Source: Alentia gelatinosa
Taxonomy: Eukaryota; Annelida; Polychaeta; Phyllodocida; Polynoidae
Assembly: GCA_950022655.1 (NCBI GenBank)
Contig: OX465583.1
Coordinates: 36,173,360-36,237,359, forward strand
DNA length: 64,000 nucleotides
Reading direction: 5' to 3'
This document shows, piece by piece, positions 32,801 to 44,000 of this stretch. The first letter of the stretch is position 1; each line of letters opens with the position of its first letter. A program made the position numbers and the translations under genes. The notes beneath the pieces were generated by a model, which saw nothing but the letters and a program-made list of their open reading frames with translations, did not search any database and was not told the DNA's origin.

Positions 32801-35800
32801 AGTATTTGCGTTATATACATGGAACACTAGGGTGAATGACTGGTCTCTCCCTCCCCCATTCCTCCTCCCACCCTCACTAACCTCAGCTTATGTGCAATGA
32901 TCCATGAACTGTTGAGTTCACAGAGGGGTAGGGCCTTAAATATCCAATCAATGCAGGCCCTTCCCTATTTGTGGATGACCCTCCCCCCTCCCCCTCCACT
33001 ACTAGTTTTCAGCATGTTTTGAACAACTTGTATTGAGTTTTAAATGTGAGCATTTTAAATGTGAGACTTTAAAGGCCAATATAGCTCAATCATGACAACC
33101 TTGGCTATTGTTGCTTGCAGGAACCGTCTTCAACACACCGGGGATGCAGAGTCTGACGTCACAGCTCATGTCAAATCCACAACTTATTCAAAACATGATG
33201 AGTGCACCTTACATGCAGTCCATGATGCAAACGCTGGGTGCCAACCCAGAACTGGCTCAATCGGTGAGAACAAATTTGACAATTCAATAGAATTTGACCA
33301 TTTATAACTTTCATATCATTTGGTAATCCAATCGTGAAACTAACTTTGATTTAGAAAAAAGAATTAAAATTTGAATAAACGATTTTAGTAGATACACTTC
33401 TCAGTCTGTCGTACCACCTAACAACACCTCTTAAAGCGTTGTTGAATAAAAAGTATTGGATATAAAATTACTAACAATGTTTTTTTACTTTCTTATCAGG
33501 TGATTGGAAGTAACCCAATGTTCGCTGGAAACCCACAGCTGCAGGAAGCAGTCAGGGCACAGCTACCCATGTTCTTACAGCAGGTCAGTATGCAGACATC
33601 GTTAGATCTTTGCAATTTGCAAACCTTTTGAATACTCATATGGAAGTAAGCTCTGCCGATTGTTTGTTATCTGCAAAACCTTAAAAATAAGTGCACATAG
33701 AAGCTTGCCAATAGGAACGATGGGAAGAACATTGACCTAAATTGACTCTTTTTAAAGACAACAAAAAGACACGAACATAATTGATTCCATTTAGATTCAT
33801 GGGTTATAATGACAATGCATCAGACAAAATTATGATTCATTCTTTCATATTCACCCCACCAAGTGATAGATATTAGCACTCGAATGATTATGCACTTTTG
33901 TGAATAATCTTTATTCGTCAAAGAAAGGGATAGAATATATGAAAAATGCCATGACTATCACATGAAATTGGTCGTTCCAAATCTATTAAGAATTTGAGGA
34001 TCTTAATAGGCCTAGCGAGATAACCTTTACACGTTTGGGGGTTATCCTAGATAGTAAGAAATAACGTAATATATAACGAGATGGTATCTATAAAAAAAAT
34101 GGCGAAAAAATAGGTCGAATGACTTCTGATACTCAATTCGTGAGCAGATTCAAGATGTATTTGTTTATGAAATTATCCACCTTGAATTTGTTGTAACAGA
34201 TGCAGAACCCAGACGTACAGAACCTGATGACCAACCCGCGGGCGTTGCAGGCCTTGTCACAGATCCAGCAGGGCATGGCTGAACTACAGCGGGAGGCGCC
34301 GGGGCTCGTCACCGGGTACGTCTCTCCTAACCTTATCCTATATTGATACAAAGATACAGCTTTCTGTTTTTCAATGGACATCCTTTTTTTTGTCATATTG
34401 ATAATGTAAAATTCTTTTTACTTATGTAAAATAAAGTTACTGTGTGCAGGAGCATAGGATGAGGCTAGTGACCAGATGGGCACCAATACATTTGGAAAGA
34501 AAGTCCATGATTATTTGCTCATAAATAAAACTGCAATCCTTGCCCGACCTACGTAGTTTAAAACCAGTAAGAAAACCTGAACCTTCAGACAGTCTCAATA
34601 TACCCTCAGGTTCCACTGGGACGTTAAACAAAACTAACACCCTTCCGTGCTAAAGTATTCCATTCATATTGTACTTAAAACAAACTCGCAACGATGGAAT
34701 TAATATATCGCCTTTTCTTTAATCTAGGTTAACGCCGGGGCTTTCTGCTCCGCCCAACCTTGGTGGTGCCACAACGACAACAACCCCCTCAACGACTCAG
34801 ACGCCAGCCCCGACCGCTGCCACCACTGCCACCACCACCACCGCCGCCACCACCACTCCAGGGTCGACACCGACTACCACCACCAGCACCACCGCTGCGC
34901 CGGCGCCAGCGGGCGCTCAACCAGAACAGCTCAGCAATTTCATGGCTCAGATGATGAATATGATGGGCACGGGTGCAGTTGTAAGTATTAGAGATTATGA
35001 TAGATTAACGGATAGTTTCAGATTGGGACCATTTCTTTGGTAGCTACAGACAAATTTCAAGACCTTCTTTTGTTAATTTCCATAAGTTAAATGATAGTAT
35101 GAAGTTTATTAATACTTCTTATGTTATAAATAATATGGAGTAGTCATAAAGCTGATTGAATTTGATAGATTTAAAGAATAATCGAGTCATAATCGAATGC
35201 AGTTAGTCATCACATATTTCTAGGGGACTTCAACATCGTCCTTCAATTGTGCAATGGAGTTCACCTTTGAATCATTTCTCCCTATTCAGAGTTCTCTGTT
35301 TCTTTAACTCATTTTTATAAAATTCTTCCGAAATGTCAAAATCGATATTTGTGATGGATGAATTGATAAAACTAAAACACCTGTGTATTTTCTGATTTTA
35401 CAGAATCAAACACCAGAGCAGCGGTTTTCTGCCCAACTAGATCAACTTGCTTCTATGGGATTTGTTAATAGAGAAGCAAACATTCAAGGTATGTGCTTTT
35501 GTATATAATTCCCTTTAGTTTGACGGATATCAAGAGTGGATGGAAGTATATGAAATGGTGTATTTGGTAGTAAATCAAATTCAATAGATTTCCAAGTAGT
35601 GGGTAGGTTTATTGGAGATCCATATTTTTAAATAGAATCTTCCATAGATAGGATATACCAAATTTGAATAATGACATTCTAAGTTATAGTGATGAATATC
35701 ATATTACTTATCAGATCCTCATTTTACAGATAATTCACTTCCAACACTTGGATAATAGAATAGGATGAAAATGTGCATTTTGATGTTTGATACCCTTTTA

Positions 35801-36099
35801 TACGTTATCAAGAAATATTTCAAGTCAAATATTGTTGTTCTACTAACATTCTTAATCTAGATCTTGCAAATAGCACGCGGATAAGAATGAAAACAGGACA
35901 TTTTCCCGAGTTAATTTCAAATCATTACGACGTGGTAAAAACAAAGCCTATGCTACCTTGATTGTGACCACTAAAAAAGAATTTGGAGTTGATTTATAGG
36001 CTATTTTTGGTCTCTCATTCAGCATTGATCGCCACGTTCGGGGACGTGAACGCCGCCATAGACCGCTTACTGCAACAGTCGGGCGGACGCACCTCGTGA
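23758..36099 (+). CDS. UBQLN: Ubiquilin, complete (13 coding exons)
   Basis: This is a cytosolic shuttle factor: its UBL docks on the proteasome, STI1 repeats hold client proteins and the UBA binds ubiquitin. Exons are 23758-23862, 28754-28900, 29777-29947, 30309-30434, 30811-30861, 31110-31187, 31935-32190, 33121-33263, 33500-33583, 34200-34315, 34728-34980, 35404-35488 and 36023-36099, giving 1692 nt or 563 residues plus stop, close to the family's usual 580-600. All borders are AG/GT and frame is kept. UBL about 10-84 ([14 protein letters not shown]); STI1 repeats about 142-226 and 312-425 (Asn-Pro-Asp/Glu-Met patterns); Thr/Ala/Pro-rich linkers; UBA about 512-560 ([17 protein letters not shown] ... 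[11 protein letters not shown]). The start is MADAPADD at ACATGG. Confidence 0.96.
23863..28753. other. Ubiquilin intron 1
   Basis: 4.9 kb, AT-rich. It holds an inverted-repeat element at about 26293-26715; short overlapping ORFs near 26.5-27.0 kb are incidental. I see no nested gene. Confidence 0.55.
26293..26715. repeat. Inverted-repeat element with CCCTTAAGCG words
   Basis: The left part has ACCCTGCTTAAGGTGACGCC and CCCCCTTAAGCGCGATGTC; the right part has CCCTTTAAGCGGGATGTCCC and CCTTAATCAGGACGCC. It resembles the motif style of the MITE at 7475-7657 and of 61560-61670. Confidence 0.5.
28754..28900 (+). CDS. UBQLN: Ubiquilin exon 2, rest of UBL
   Basis: 49 codons, [16 protein letters not shown] to [10 protein letters not shown]; completes the ubiquitin-like fold. 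Follows a 4.9-kb intron. Confidence 0.95.
29026..29440. mobile_element. Non-autonomous DNA transposon with CAGGGTTCGTACATAG ends
   Basis: 415 bp in ubiquilin intron 2. Ends CAGGGTTCGTACATAG and CTATGTACAAACCCTG are inverted (one mismatch), flanked by direct TTAAAG at 29020-29025 and 29441-29446. Inside are many CCTGGAAAA words. The ends and words recall widespread hAT-like elements, but a 6-bp duplication is short for hAT, so the superfamily is uncertain. Confidence 0.75.
29777..29947 (+). CDS. UBQLN: Ubiquilin exon 3, linker
   Basis: 57 codons, Ala/Pro-rich then Gly/Met-rich ([18 protein letters not shown]), ending EMQQRMQQE at the first STI1 repeat. Confidence 0.93.
30309..30434 (+). CDS. 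UBQLN: Ubiquilin exon 4, STI1 repeat
   Basis: 42 codons, [20 protein letters not shown] and [21 protein letters not shown], the classical STI1 pattern. Confidence 0.95.
30811..30861 (+). CDS. UBQLN: Ubiquilin exon 5, STI1 repeat
   Basis: 17 codons only, [20 protein letters not shown] acceptor and GTGTGT donor, both in phase 0. Confidence 0.93.
31110..31187 (+). CDS. UBQLN: Ubiquilin exon 6, STI1 repeat
   Basis: 26 codons, [20 protein letters not shown] then AMSNLE, very conserved in the family. Confidence 0.94.
31316..31361. repeat. Palindrome in ubiquilin intron 6
   Basis: GTTAGTCGTGTTAACACGACTAAC (in positions 31327-31350) is a perfect 24-bp palindrome, with CCAAAC/GTTTGG flanks extending it. 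Confidence 0.85.
31935..32190 (+). CDS. UBQLN: Ubiquilin exon 7, central linker
   Basis: Begins [20 protein letters not shown], a ubiquilin signature, then a Gly/Asn region and a Ser/Thr-rich run coded by ACC/AGC repeats. Ends in phase 1. Confidence 0.94.
32690..33080 (-). mobile_element. TTAGCAGGTGGAC-family fragment, reverse orientation
   Basis: Contains reverse complements of blocks from elements B-D (AAATATCCAATCAATGCAGG and GGCCCTTCCC). Ends near TTTAAAGGCCAATA, about 40 bp before the ubiquilin exon 8 acceptor. Confidence 0.65.
33121..33263 (+). CDS. UBQLN: Ubiquilin exon 8, STI1 repeat
   Basis: Encodes [20 protein letters not shown] and [21 protein letters not shown] transposon fragment ends about 40 bp before its acceptor. 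Confidence 0.94.
33500..33583 (+). CDS. UBQLN: Ubiquilin exon 9
   Basis: 28 codons, [20 protein letters not shown] and QLPMFLQQ, an STI1 segment. Confidence 0.94.
34200..34315 (+). CDS. UBQLN: Ubiquilin exon 10
   Basis: [20 protein letters not shown] and [15 protein letters not shown], the last STI1 repeat; phase 2 out at donor GTACGT. Confidence 0.94.
34437..34640. repeat. Possible SINE fragment
   Basis: Ends in GGTTCCACTGGGACGTTAAAC plus AAAACTAAC, similar in style to invertebrate SINE tails. No clear tRNA-like head; low certainty. Confidence 0.35.
34728..34980 (+). CDS. UBQLN: Ubiquilin exon 11, Thr/Ala-rich linker
   Basis: 84 codons. The middle is low-complexity Thr/Ala/Pro, coded by ACC/GCC runs, and may vary in length between alleles. 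Ends [19 protein letters not shown]. Confidence 0.9.
35404..35488 (+). CDS. UBQLN: Ubiquilin exon 12, UBA start
   Basis: [20 protein letters not shown] plus VNREANIQ; contains the MGF ubiquitin-contact loop. Confidence 0.95.
36023..36099 (+). CDS. UBQLN: Ubiquilin exon 13, UBA end and stop
   Basis: [20 protein letters not shown] then GGRTS and TGA. Completes the three-helix UBA. Confidence 0.95.
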
Positions 36100-36203
36100 G
36101 TCCCACTGCCCGTCGCCTTCACACACGTATCGTTTGTTGACGGAGCCAACGAAAGAAGGGCCCTCTACCTCCAAAGCACTTGCTGTGCTTGTACTATAAG
36201 GAA

Positions 36204-36209
36204 AATAAA
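36204..36209 (+). terminator. Candidate proximal poly(A) signal of ubiquilin
   Basis: AATAAA 105 bp after the stop codon, followed by A/C-rich sequence. Confidence 0.35.
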
Positions 36210-38249
36210 AAGATAAAAAATTACACCTGTTACCCCCTCCCCCCAACCACCTTCCCTATTCTGACTTTTCCCACCACCCCCCTCCCATGCCCGGCCATCC
36301 CACCATCAAATATTTTTTTCTAATCGCATTCAGGCGCTCTGGTCAGAACTATGAATTGTCTTCGTAGCTCAGTCATCGCCACCCATTGTTAGCACGCGAA
36401 CATTATAATAACCAGTGTTGTGCTTCAATATCAATATGCTAACGGACCTAAGCTTTCTGAAACAGTAATTATTGTAGTGGACCCTCCCGGACATGATCGT
36501 ATCGCAAGAGAACGGTACTTTGCATTCTGGTTCCAGTGCTTCGCTGTGTAATATATGCATTTCCTGTCATACAAATAATAATAGGCTTTCGCTCTTGGGG
36601 CTAAAGGAATTCATAGGTAAAAATAATTTAGGCCAGCCGTGTGACTCGTCCAAAGCAAAGCTAGAATGGATCCACTTAAAGGAAAGCTGTTTATGCGTAC
36701 GAACATTTAAGTGAAGAATCGGGTTTTAGAATTGGTGCAAATCTGTGCAGCAGGAATGTTTAAAGTTCTTCACTACGTGTACAGGGAATGAAGTACGTTT
36801 TATCGTCGTAGTTTTTGCATATTTAACATGTATAAGTTCTGCACGTGAACGAAAGGGTTTAGGGACATACCACGCTGTTTTAAATGCAGTCTCTGCTAAT
36901 CTGCTGCACCACAGTATGCTGCAGATCCCTTCCCACTTAAAACAGACGATGCAAAAAGAAACCACTGTTGGTTATTCCCGTAGGACTTTTATAAAAAAAA
37001 AATCTATGTATATTGTAAAATCAATCTTTGTGTTCATTGTTTTGTAATAGTGAACAACTGGTTTCTCTAAATGTGTGCAATTCGCGCAAAACCTTCTTGT
37101 TTTTACTTCCAACCACATTGTCACCTACATTTACCTTGCAATACATCAGCTTGTATTACTCAGATTCTGTCATGAAATACTGTGCTTGTAGTAATACAAA
37201 ACTATAGGTTTAGTTTAGAACAAATCTGTCATTTATTTAAGTCTTTGTTCGTAATAATGGCTGCAGAAAGATTTTCATCGTTTCATGTACGCCACGCACA
37301 TGTAGGCAATGAAACCTTTGTTAACCTGACTACAGTTGAAGGGCATGTAAGAGATTCTCGAACACCGTAATACCAGTTTGTCTCTTGTAATGGGTCCAGT
37401 ATGAATGTTGAAAGCTGTTACATTTTCTACTCGTCGCATTTTTAGACCTTTGTCACGTTTCCCAACCTCACCTAAAGTATATGTATCATTCAAAGCACAG
37501 CACTAACAAATTGAGTTTTTAATCGAAATTCATGTGTTATGCACTAAGTTCAGAGTTTACTTTGGACCATACTTAAGGCTTACCATGTATGCCTTCATCG
37601 GAGAGAATGCCTGCTTTTGTAGTTGCTCTATAGATATTCCGTTAATATTGTTTCGTCAGACTGATTCTGAATGGCGTTATAGATCCTTGGCCAAATTTCA
37701 GCATTAACGCCAAAGGGCTTCATCCTCGGTAGTTTCTGAATGCGATTACATAGATTGATAATTTGATATGCTAAGTGCAGCATAGTTGATCAGCCAGTGT
37801 GAGATTCCATAGACCACTGTTTGAGAACTTATTTGTGTAATCTGTTTGACCCGTCGATATCAAGTCTAATAATCAATTCATTAGTTCTCTTATAAGCCTG
37901 CATGTTGCAAATCACGTGCACTTCGAATCGCATGCAGGCATATGATATTATCGCCAGAGTATCTTTTAATCAGAAGGCTGAGGAAGGAATAATTGATTAA
38001 AATGGCCTTGAAATTCCTATATGTAAATGGTAATGTTTATTCCATCTCCAGAAACGAATTTCTTGCCAATGGGAAATTTAAATGATAGCAGGATCGGACT
38101 CGATATGTTCTGTAGTTCTAAGGTTTTATTTATATAGCCTTGAGAATAACCTTGAAAGGGCAAGCTTCTACGGTTATTCAACCAATCTATCACCCTAGAT
38201 ATTGAAAGTACTTTTGTGAACATCGTGATCGTCATATTATGTGTGACTC

Positions 38250-38255
38250 AATAAA
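38250..38255 (+). terminator. Candidate distal poly(A) signal of ubiquilin
   Basis: AATAAA 2.15 kb after the stop, followed by a GT/T-rich stretch (GTTTTGTTTTC near 38303) typical of a downstream element. Confidence 0.35.
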
Positions 38256-38475
38256 AAGATAAAGTCCAGTGCGTATTGGATTGAAAAATTGTTAACATGG
38301 TTTTGTTTTCTATGAGTGGTTATTGCCGATGTTGTCATCCTAGACGTTTACCAGTGATAATTTTTGGTAGACTATCCACTCTTTTTTTTCTCTCAAAAAC
38401 TTTGGATCTTGGTAGTTATAAGCTATATCATAATACCGGTAGAGTTTTTAATACATTTTGTCCTTTTTCACAATA

Positions 38476-39656
38476 ACAAGAGCTAAGTGTGCATTTTCAA
38501 ATAGAATCATTGCCCTTTAAAAGGCCAAATAAGCAGGTGGATGCTTTAGAACTCACTACAAGTAGCTTAACACATGTTTAGCAGTGTTTATTGAAAATAT
38601 TTTGATATCTTAATTCTAATGAAGGGAGGGAATCCATGAATAGGGAAGGGCCTGCATTGATTGGCTATTTAAAAGCCTATTCCTCTGTGAACACAGTACT
38701 TCATGGATCAGTGCACACATATATTTAGCTACCTGTAGGGGATTCAATTGGCAATTTGCCTCATGGATGAGTGCACACAGACCTGTCTGCATCCTGCATG
38801 CTGCCTGCCCATGTGGTCCAACAAAAACTTTGTTCCTATATACAACAATAAAGTAGGTCAAGCCAATATCTGGTGGTAAATGACATTACAAATGATTTTA
38901 CAAAATAATATCATTTGACTCGGTCTTGACTCATTCCTAAAACAAAGTTATGAACCATTTTGACTTCTGTGTGTAAATATGATGAATAAAATATCTTCTC
39001 ATACACCTCTGCCTCCCCCCTCCCATTATGAAATTTGGCAAAAATACATGAATAGCACAACAAATATACATTCCACCTTAATAATGACACTTTCTAGGGT
39101 GTAAGCAACTGTCAGTGCCACATATGGAGATGGTAAATGTTACACTAATGCTGAATGTAAATCAATATTGAGTAAACATGTGTTTGAGTATGCCAATTTC
39201 ACTGAAAATCCCCCCCACTTTTAACAAATACTTGAATATCTCAGTAAATATAGAATCCACCTAGAAAATTCCACTTTCTAGCACCTACTATTTTTTATTG
39301 TCTTTCAAATGAGGCATATTATATTATGATTGAACCAGTTTAAGGGGTAGAAATATGTGCATAAAGGAATTCTTAAAAATGGACCTGTGACTACTGAAGT
39401 CCCCCCCCCCCCCCCCACCACACACACAAACTGAATTCACTATTTTTTTAAATCCATACCAAAATAATAAATATCAAAACTATAAGGCATTGTACCACCA
39501 TAAAACCTTCTGTCCAAAACAGAAATTATATTCCTATCTGTACTTAGTTAGCTATAAAAGGCAAAAATGTGGTCAGGTCACTTAGTGACTCTACAAGCAG
39601 TTGTACTACAGTATGCTATAGCCATAACCCAAAGACCAACCGTCCACCTGCTAATA
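38476..39656. mobile_element. TTAGCAGGTGGAC-family element D
   Basis: From AACAAGAGCTAAGTGTGCATT through AAATAAGCAGGTGGATG to GTCCACCTGCTAAT (39642-39655). Co-linear with elements B and C, including CAATAAAGTAGGTCAAGCC and a poly-C run. Between the 3' ends of ubiquilin and FAM169. Confidence 0.75.
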
Positions 39657-40910
39657 AGCTCTATAAATTAAGACATTTGGCTTTTATCTATGGACAGTGT
39701 TTTACATAATGTACCATACAGATGCATGTAGTTCTAGACTAGCTATAAGCTTCTGCAATGTTTTTGTCACTCAAGGTCTATTTTTCCAAACTGATCGTAA
39801 CTGTCAATGAGTAAATAGAAAGATTTTCTAATTGTCAATGTCAAGAAATGTCTATCATTGTTCTTCTATGCCTCTTTATTGTCACTTTAACATTATCGAA
39901 TTGTCAGTAAATTATATCATTTGATTAAAACATACCACCTGGACATGGTTGATTCAGTCGATAGTTTTTATTGTGCGTTTGAGTTAGTTTTAAATGCAGC
40001 CGGGAGACAATGTATATGTCATTTACCCTAATAAAAGTATTGAAAAACAAAAACATGGCTGGGAGCTGAAAGTTTAATACTGTATTGGTGCAATATGCTA
40101 TAATTAAGTACTTCTCCACGTACAGAATCCCAGTCAATAGATCAGCCTCAAGGGTATCTTAAGGGAATTTCTTGTCCACCAACCATTTATATTCTTATAA
40201 ATACTGCTGTCATATCAAAATATACCATCTTTGTATTTAATTGTAGCATACCAAGAGTATTTACCTATAGAAAATTCTAGTGATATGATCTGATAAGCGC
40301 CCATTAAACCCGACAAGAAGAAAAACACTTGTTTATGCTATATCGCAAGGCGTATTACCCTTGATGATATGAAAAAAAAGCAAATTGTGAAGACGTAGTG
40401 CTAACAACTCACCCAGCAAAAAAACAAACATAGGGAAAAGCATACAATCTCATTGGAAAAGGCATACAAAATCTGACCAATGCCACTGGTGGCTGCATAG
40501 AAATACACCAATCCCATCCCCTTATATCCAGCAAGTCAGATGTCCATACATATCTTCAAGTCAACTAGCCAACGGTCAATAGGTGACCTGGAAATACACA
40601 AGCAGTTTATAACGACGTGGTGAACAGACCCAACTATGAGCAGATCAAAATAAAAAAATCCGAAATGCTGAAGAGTGACATAAATTAAAGAAAAACTTAA
40701 AGCTGTACAATATTTTTTATCATATCACTAATGTGAATGAATAGATAAAATAAGTATATGTCGTGTATGGAAAATGGGAAATCCTAAAGAAATGGTGAGC
40801 ACTTTTAAACAGTGAATCCAGTAGCCTTCTGTAAAAATATGTAGCCAAGGTATGGTATAAAACATCAAAATTCATGAGATGAGATCAAATCTTAGGTAGA
40901 GTGTTGTAAA
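39657..40910. other. Convergent intergenic region, nothing recognised
   Basis: Lies between element D and the FAM169 stop codon; includes the FAM169 3' UTR on the minus strand. No clear poly(A) signal close to the stop. Confidence 0.5.
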
Positions 40911-41047
40911 TCATTTGATGTTTTTCTCTCGCCGAAGTCTGCGGATTAAAAGCCAGATGTTGTTACGGAAGCCTTCCTGGCCGGTCCAACTGACTTCCCA
41001 CACGTGGTCCCGTCTGTCTGTGTGTACCTCCAGGTACTTGGCCAACA
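40911..41047 (-). CDS. FAM169: FAM169-like exon 6 and stop
   Basis: LAKYLEVHTDRRDHVWEVSW then a basic tail (IRRLRREKNIK) and TGA. Matches the family's KYLEKYP...LWEVEG segment. Confidence 0.87.
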
Positions 41048-44000
41048 CTGTAAAGTTCAGACAATCAGAATCGGATGTCAATCACCGTTATTTTTATATA
41101 GAATTCCCATTCCGTAGACCTGAAACTGGTGCGAGGGAGATTATGATCCGAGGATTATCTAACCTGACATGGATGCTAAGTAGTGCTTTTTCAGTTCTTT
41201 GTGGGTTATTTTACAGTTTAGGTCTACATATACTTTTGGGAAAAAAACAGAGTTTTGGACTCTTGAAAACCTCGATTTAAAGTATATTTGAAGAATTATT
41301 TCATATATTGAAAAGTTCATTCCTTGCTTCTGTGGTATTAATTTTCTTTTTTAACAGGGTCAGTGATCTCATTCACGAATACAAAAGAGAATAAAAGACC
41401 TTCAATAATTCATCCTAATTAGGATAGTTATAAAAAAAAAATGAGACGAAATATCACCAGAACAATAGAACTTCGTGAGCCACTTAAACTGGAGTTTTAT
41501 TACTGCGTAAAAGTATATAATTATTTATACAAATGTAGGGAATGGATAGAAAATATGATGATTGAAAATACAAAAGAGGTACAATTCCTTAGCATAATAA
41601 ATACAGTTCACTCAAAACGTGATTCATAGGAGGCTTTCAGTGCACTCTGATTCAGATTATGATACATTACATGATAAGGCTATACCATTACTTTCTAATA
41701 TTATCTGTTTATCTAATCTCTCTAATCAGTAAATGTGAAAGCGGGTGATATGAATCTAATCTGTCTTATCAGTAAAGGTAAGAGTGTGTGACAGACCCTG
41801 CAGCATGGCGTCAGATACAGGCTCGCTGAAGCCGACATCCTGGTCTGGGTGGTCCGATAACACGTCGGTCACCAGGGCTAAGGCCAAGCCTCGTCTACGG
41901 AATGCTGACCTGACGTAGACCAGGTCCACCATGGGCATTTGGTACGTCATATAGCTACAGCACGTGTAGGCTGAACCTGGAAGACATACCACGTACACAT
42001 ATAATATAAAGAAAGTGTTCGTCCTCAAGAATTCTAGGCATCGTTAATATAGCGTCATATCAAATCTAATTTGGCCTTCTTTTTTTCTTTTTTTTTTTTC
42101 TTTTTTTTTTTATAAATTTGGCCTATTTTGTTTCTACCCTATCCGGAAAATCTAAGATTCCACTTTAACCATAGATCGTTTTCAATCATTGATAGTTTAC
42201 CTCACGAGTCATGTAGCAGCAGATAAGATGAAGAGAGGTTAGCTTTTCTTATATGTTCTAGATAACGTGTTCATTAAGCATTATGGATTAATTGCCAGTT
42301 GTCTGATGCGTTCTTTACAATAACGTACATTATTATATACCTGTGCCAGTATGTTACACAAATACCAACCTCTGCTAGGGTATTGGTATTAAATATATAC
42401 CGGCACAGTATGTGGTATAAAATGACGTACCACCCTACTTTGAATACAAATTCTGATTGGCTGAAAAAAATTGCATTGACCTACTTATGAAATGCTGGCA
42501 GTGACTTGCAGCACTCCGCTTATTTATGTGTGCAAAGGATCACAGGAGTTGAACGGAAAAAAAGAGTAAAAAATGTGCTTAGAGCATATTCTGTGCTTGA
42601 CTTTCACTAAGATGTCAACAGATATACCAGCACACTTTGAATCCAGCTTGGACAGCAGATTTCCTTCTGTAATTCATCAAATACTTATACTTGAAGGTAT
42701 ATAATAAAATAAAAATGTATTACCTTACTGGTACATACTCACATACCTTGTTTCTTTTGATAAAAATATTCCACTCGCTCCGCGAGCTCGTGGAATATTT
42801 GTATCAAAAGAAACGCGGTATGTGAGTATGTACCAGTAAGGTATATACATTTTATCTTAATACTGAAAGTAAAACACAGAGATTTAAGATATCTGTTATC
42901 ACACTGTATTTTAAAGGCCATAACTATAGGTTCACCTTATCTAGAAGGTACACTGCTTACCTGATCTCATTTGATATACATTTAAGCCTTAATTGAATGG
43001 TCTAAATATAACTAAAAGTCCGTTAACGAAACTAACATCAAAACAGACACAGAACTCAGTCTTTTATACCACCTTTAGGTTTTAAGGTGTAGAAAGCAGC
43101 TGCCTCGCCGTTTATCCACATTATTTTGCCAAATTCTTTGGGACCAGGGCAGAGGAAGGTTACGTCATTTCGATCACTGGAGTCCTCTTGCTGGAACATG
43201 ACTTGAGTGAGGACATAAACGACCAGCCTGTCCCTGTAACTTTCCACCTGTAATAGATAGAAAATACTTCAATTAAATATACTATGTGTTGTGGCACAGG
43301 TGGTGAGCAAGTGGTCGATGCAATAAAGATTAACATCATATAAACAACAAAATATGAAAATACATAGTATAAATACTGGACGTTTAATAAAAGGACTGCA
43401 CTGTTGTTAAACTTTGTTTAAATGTTAGTCGACTGGTCAGGTGGTCCAAGACTGAAAAACAGGGGCAGTGGTTCTCAACTCTCAAAGTGCAGGGCTTAGT
43501 TATAGTCACGTCTCTAAATTGACACAGTTGTATATACTGATTGAAATTGCATCTTCAATTTGACAATCGGTCTTCAAGTTTGGTATCGGAACTTCTTGAA
43601 GATACTCGCGATTTGTTATTGACAGTAACTTGCTGCCTTAGGGTCACCTTGCTTTTACCTCCATTTTACTTTATTAAACTTAATAAAGTTCGGGAATATA
43701 CTTTGTGTACTTCTCCTCAAATGTGACAATGTCATATGCCTTGATACAGCCAAACTTTAAGATGCCTGAAGAGTCCGATTCGGATGAAACCTTGATCCCC
43801 CACCCCTACTGTCTCATCTTGACAGTCCCCTTAACCAACAATGTGCTTGGTTTTTCATTACGCTCCCCTGTCTAAATCATGGTTGGAGAGCGCCCACGAT
43901 TGTGTGATGTCACAGTCGTGAAGGGTGGTTGTTATGCTGCACTGTTCTTTTGACAGTGTTCACCTGGAGGTAGCATAGCAACGGTTTGGATCTGATGAGT

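Larger units (their letters stand above)
36100..38260 (+). other. Ubiquilin 3' UTR and downstream region
   Basis: No coding features. Candidate poly(A) signals are AATAAA at 36204-36209 (short 3' UTR) and 38250-38255 (long 3' UTR). ORFs of 60-100 codons here show no family features. Confidence 0.4.
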
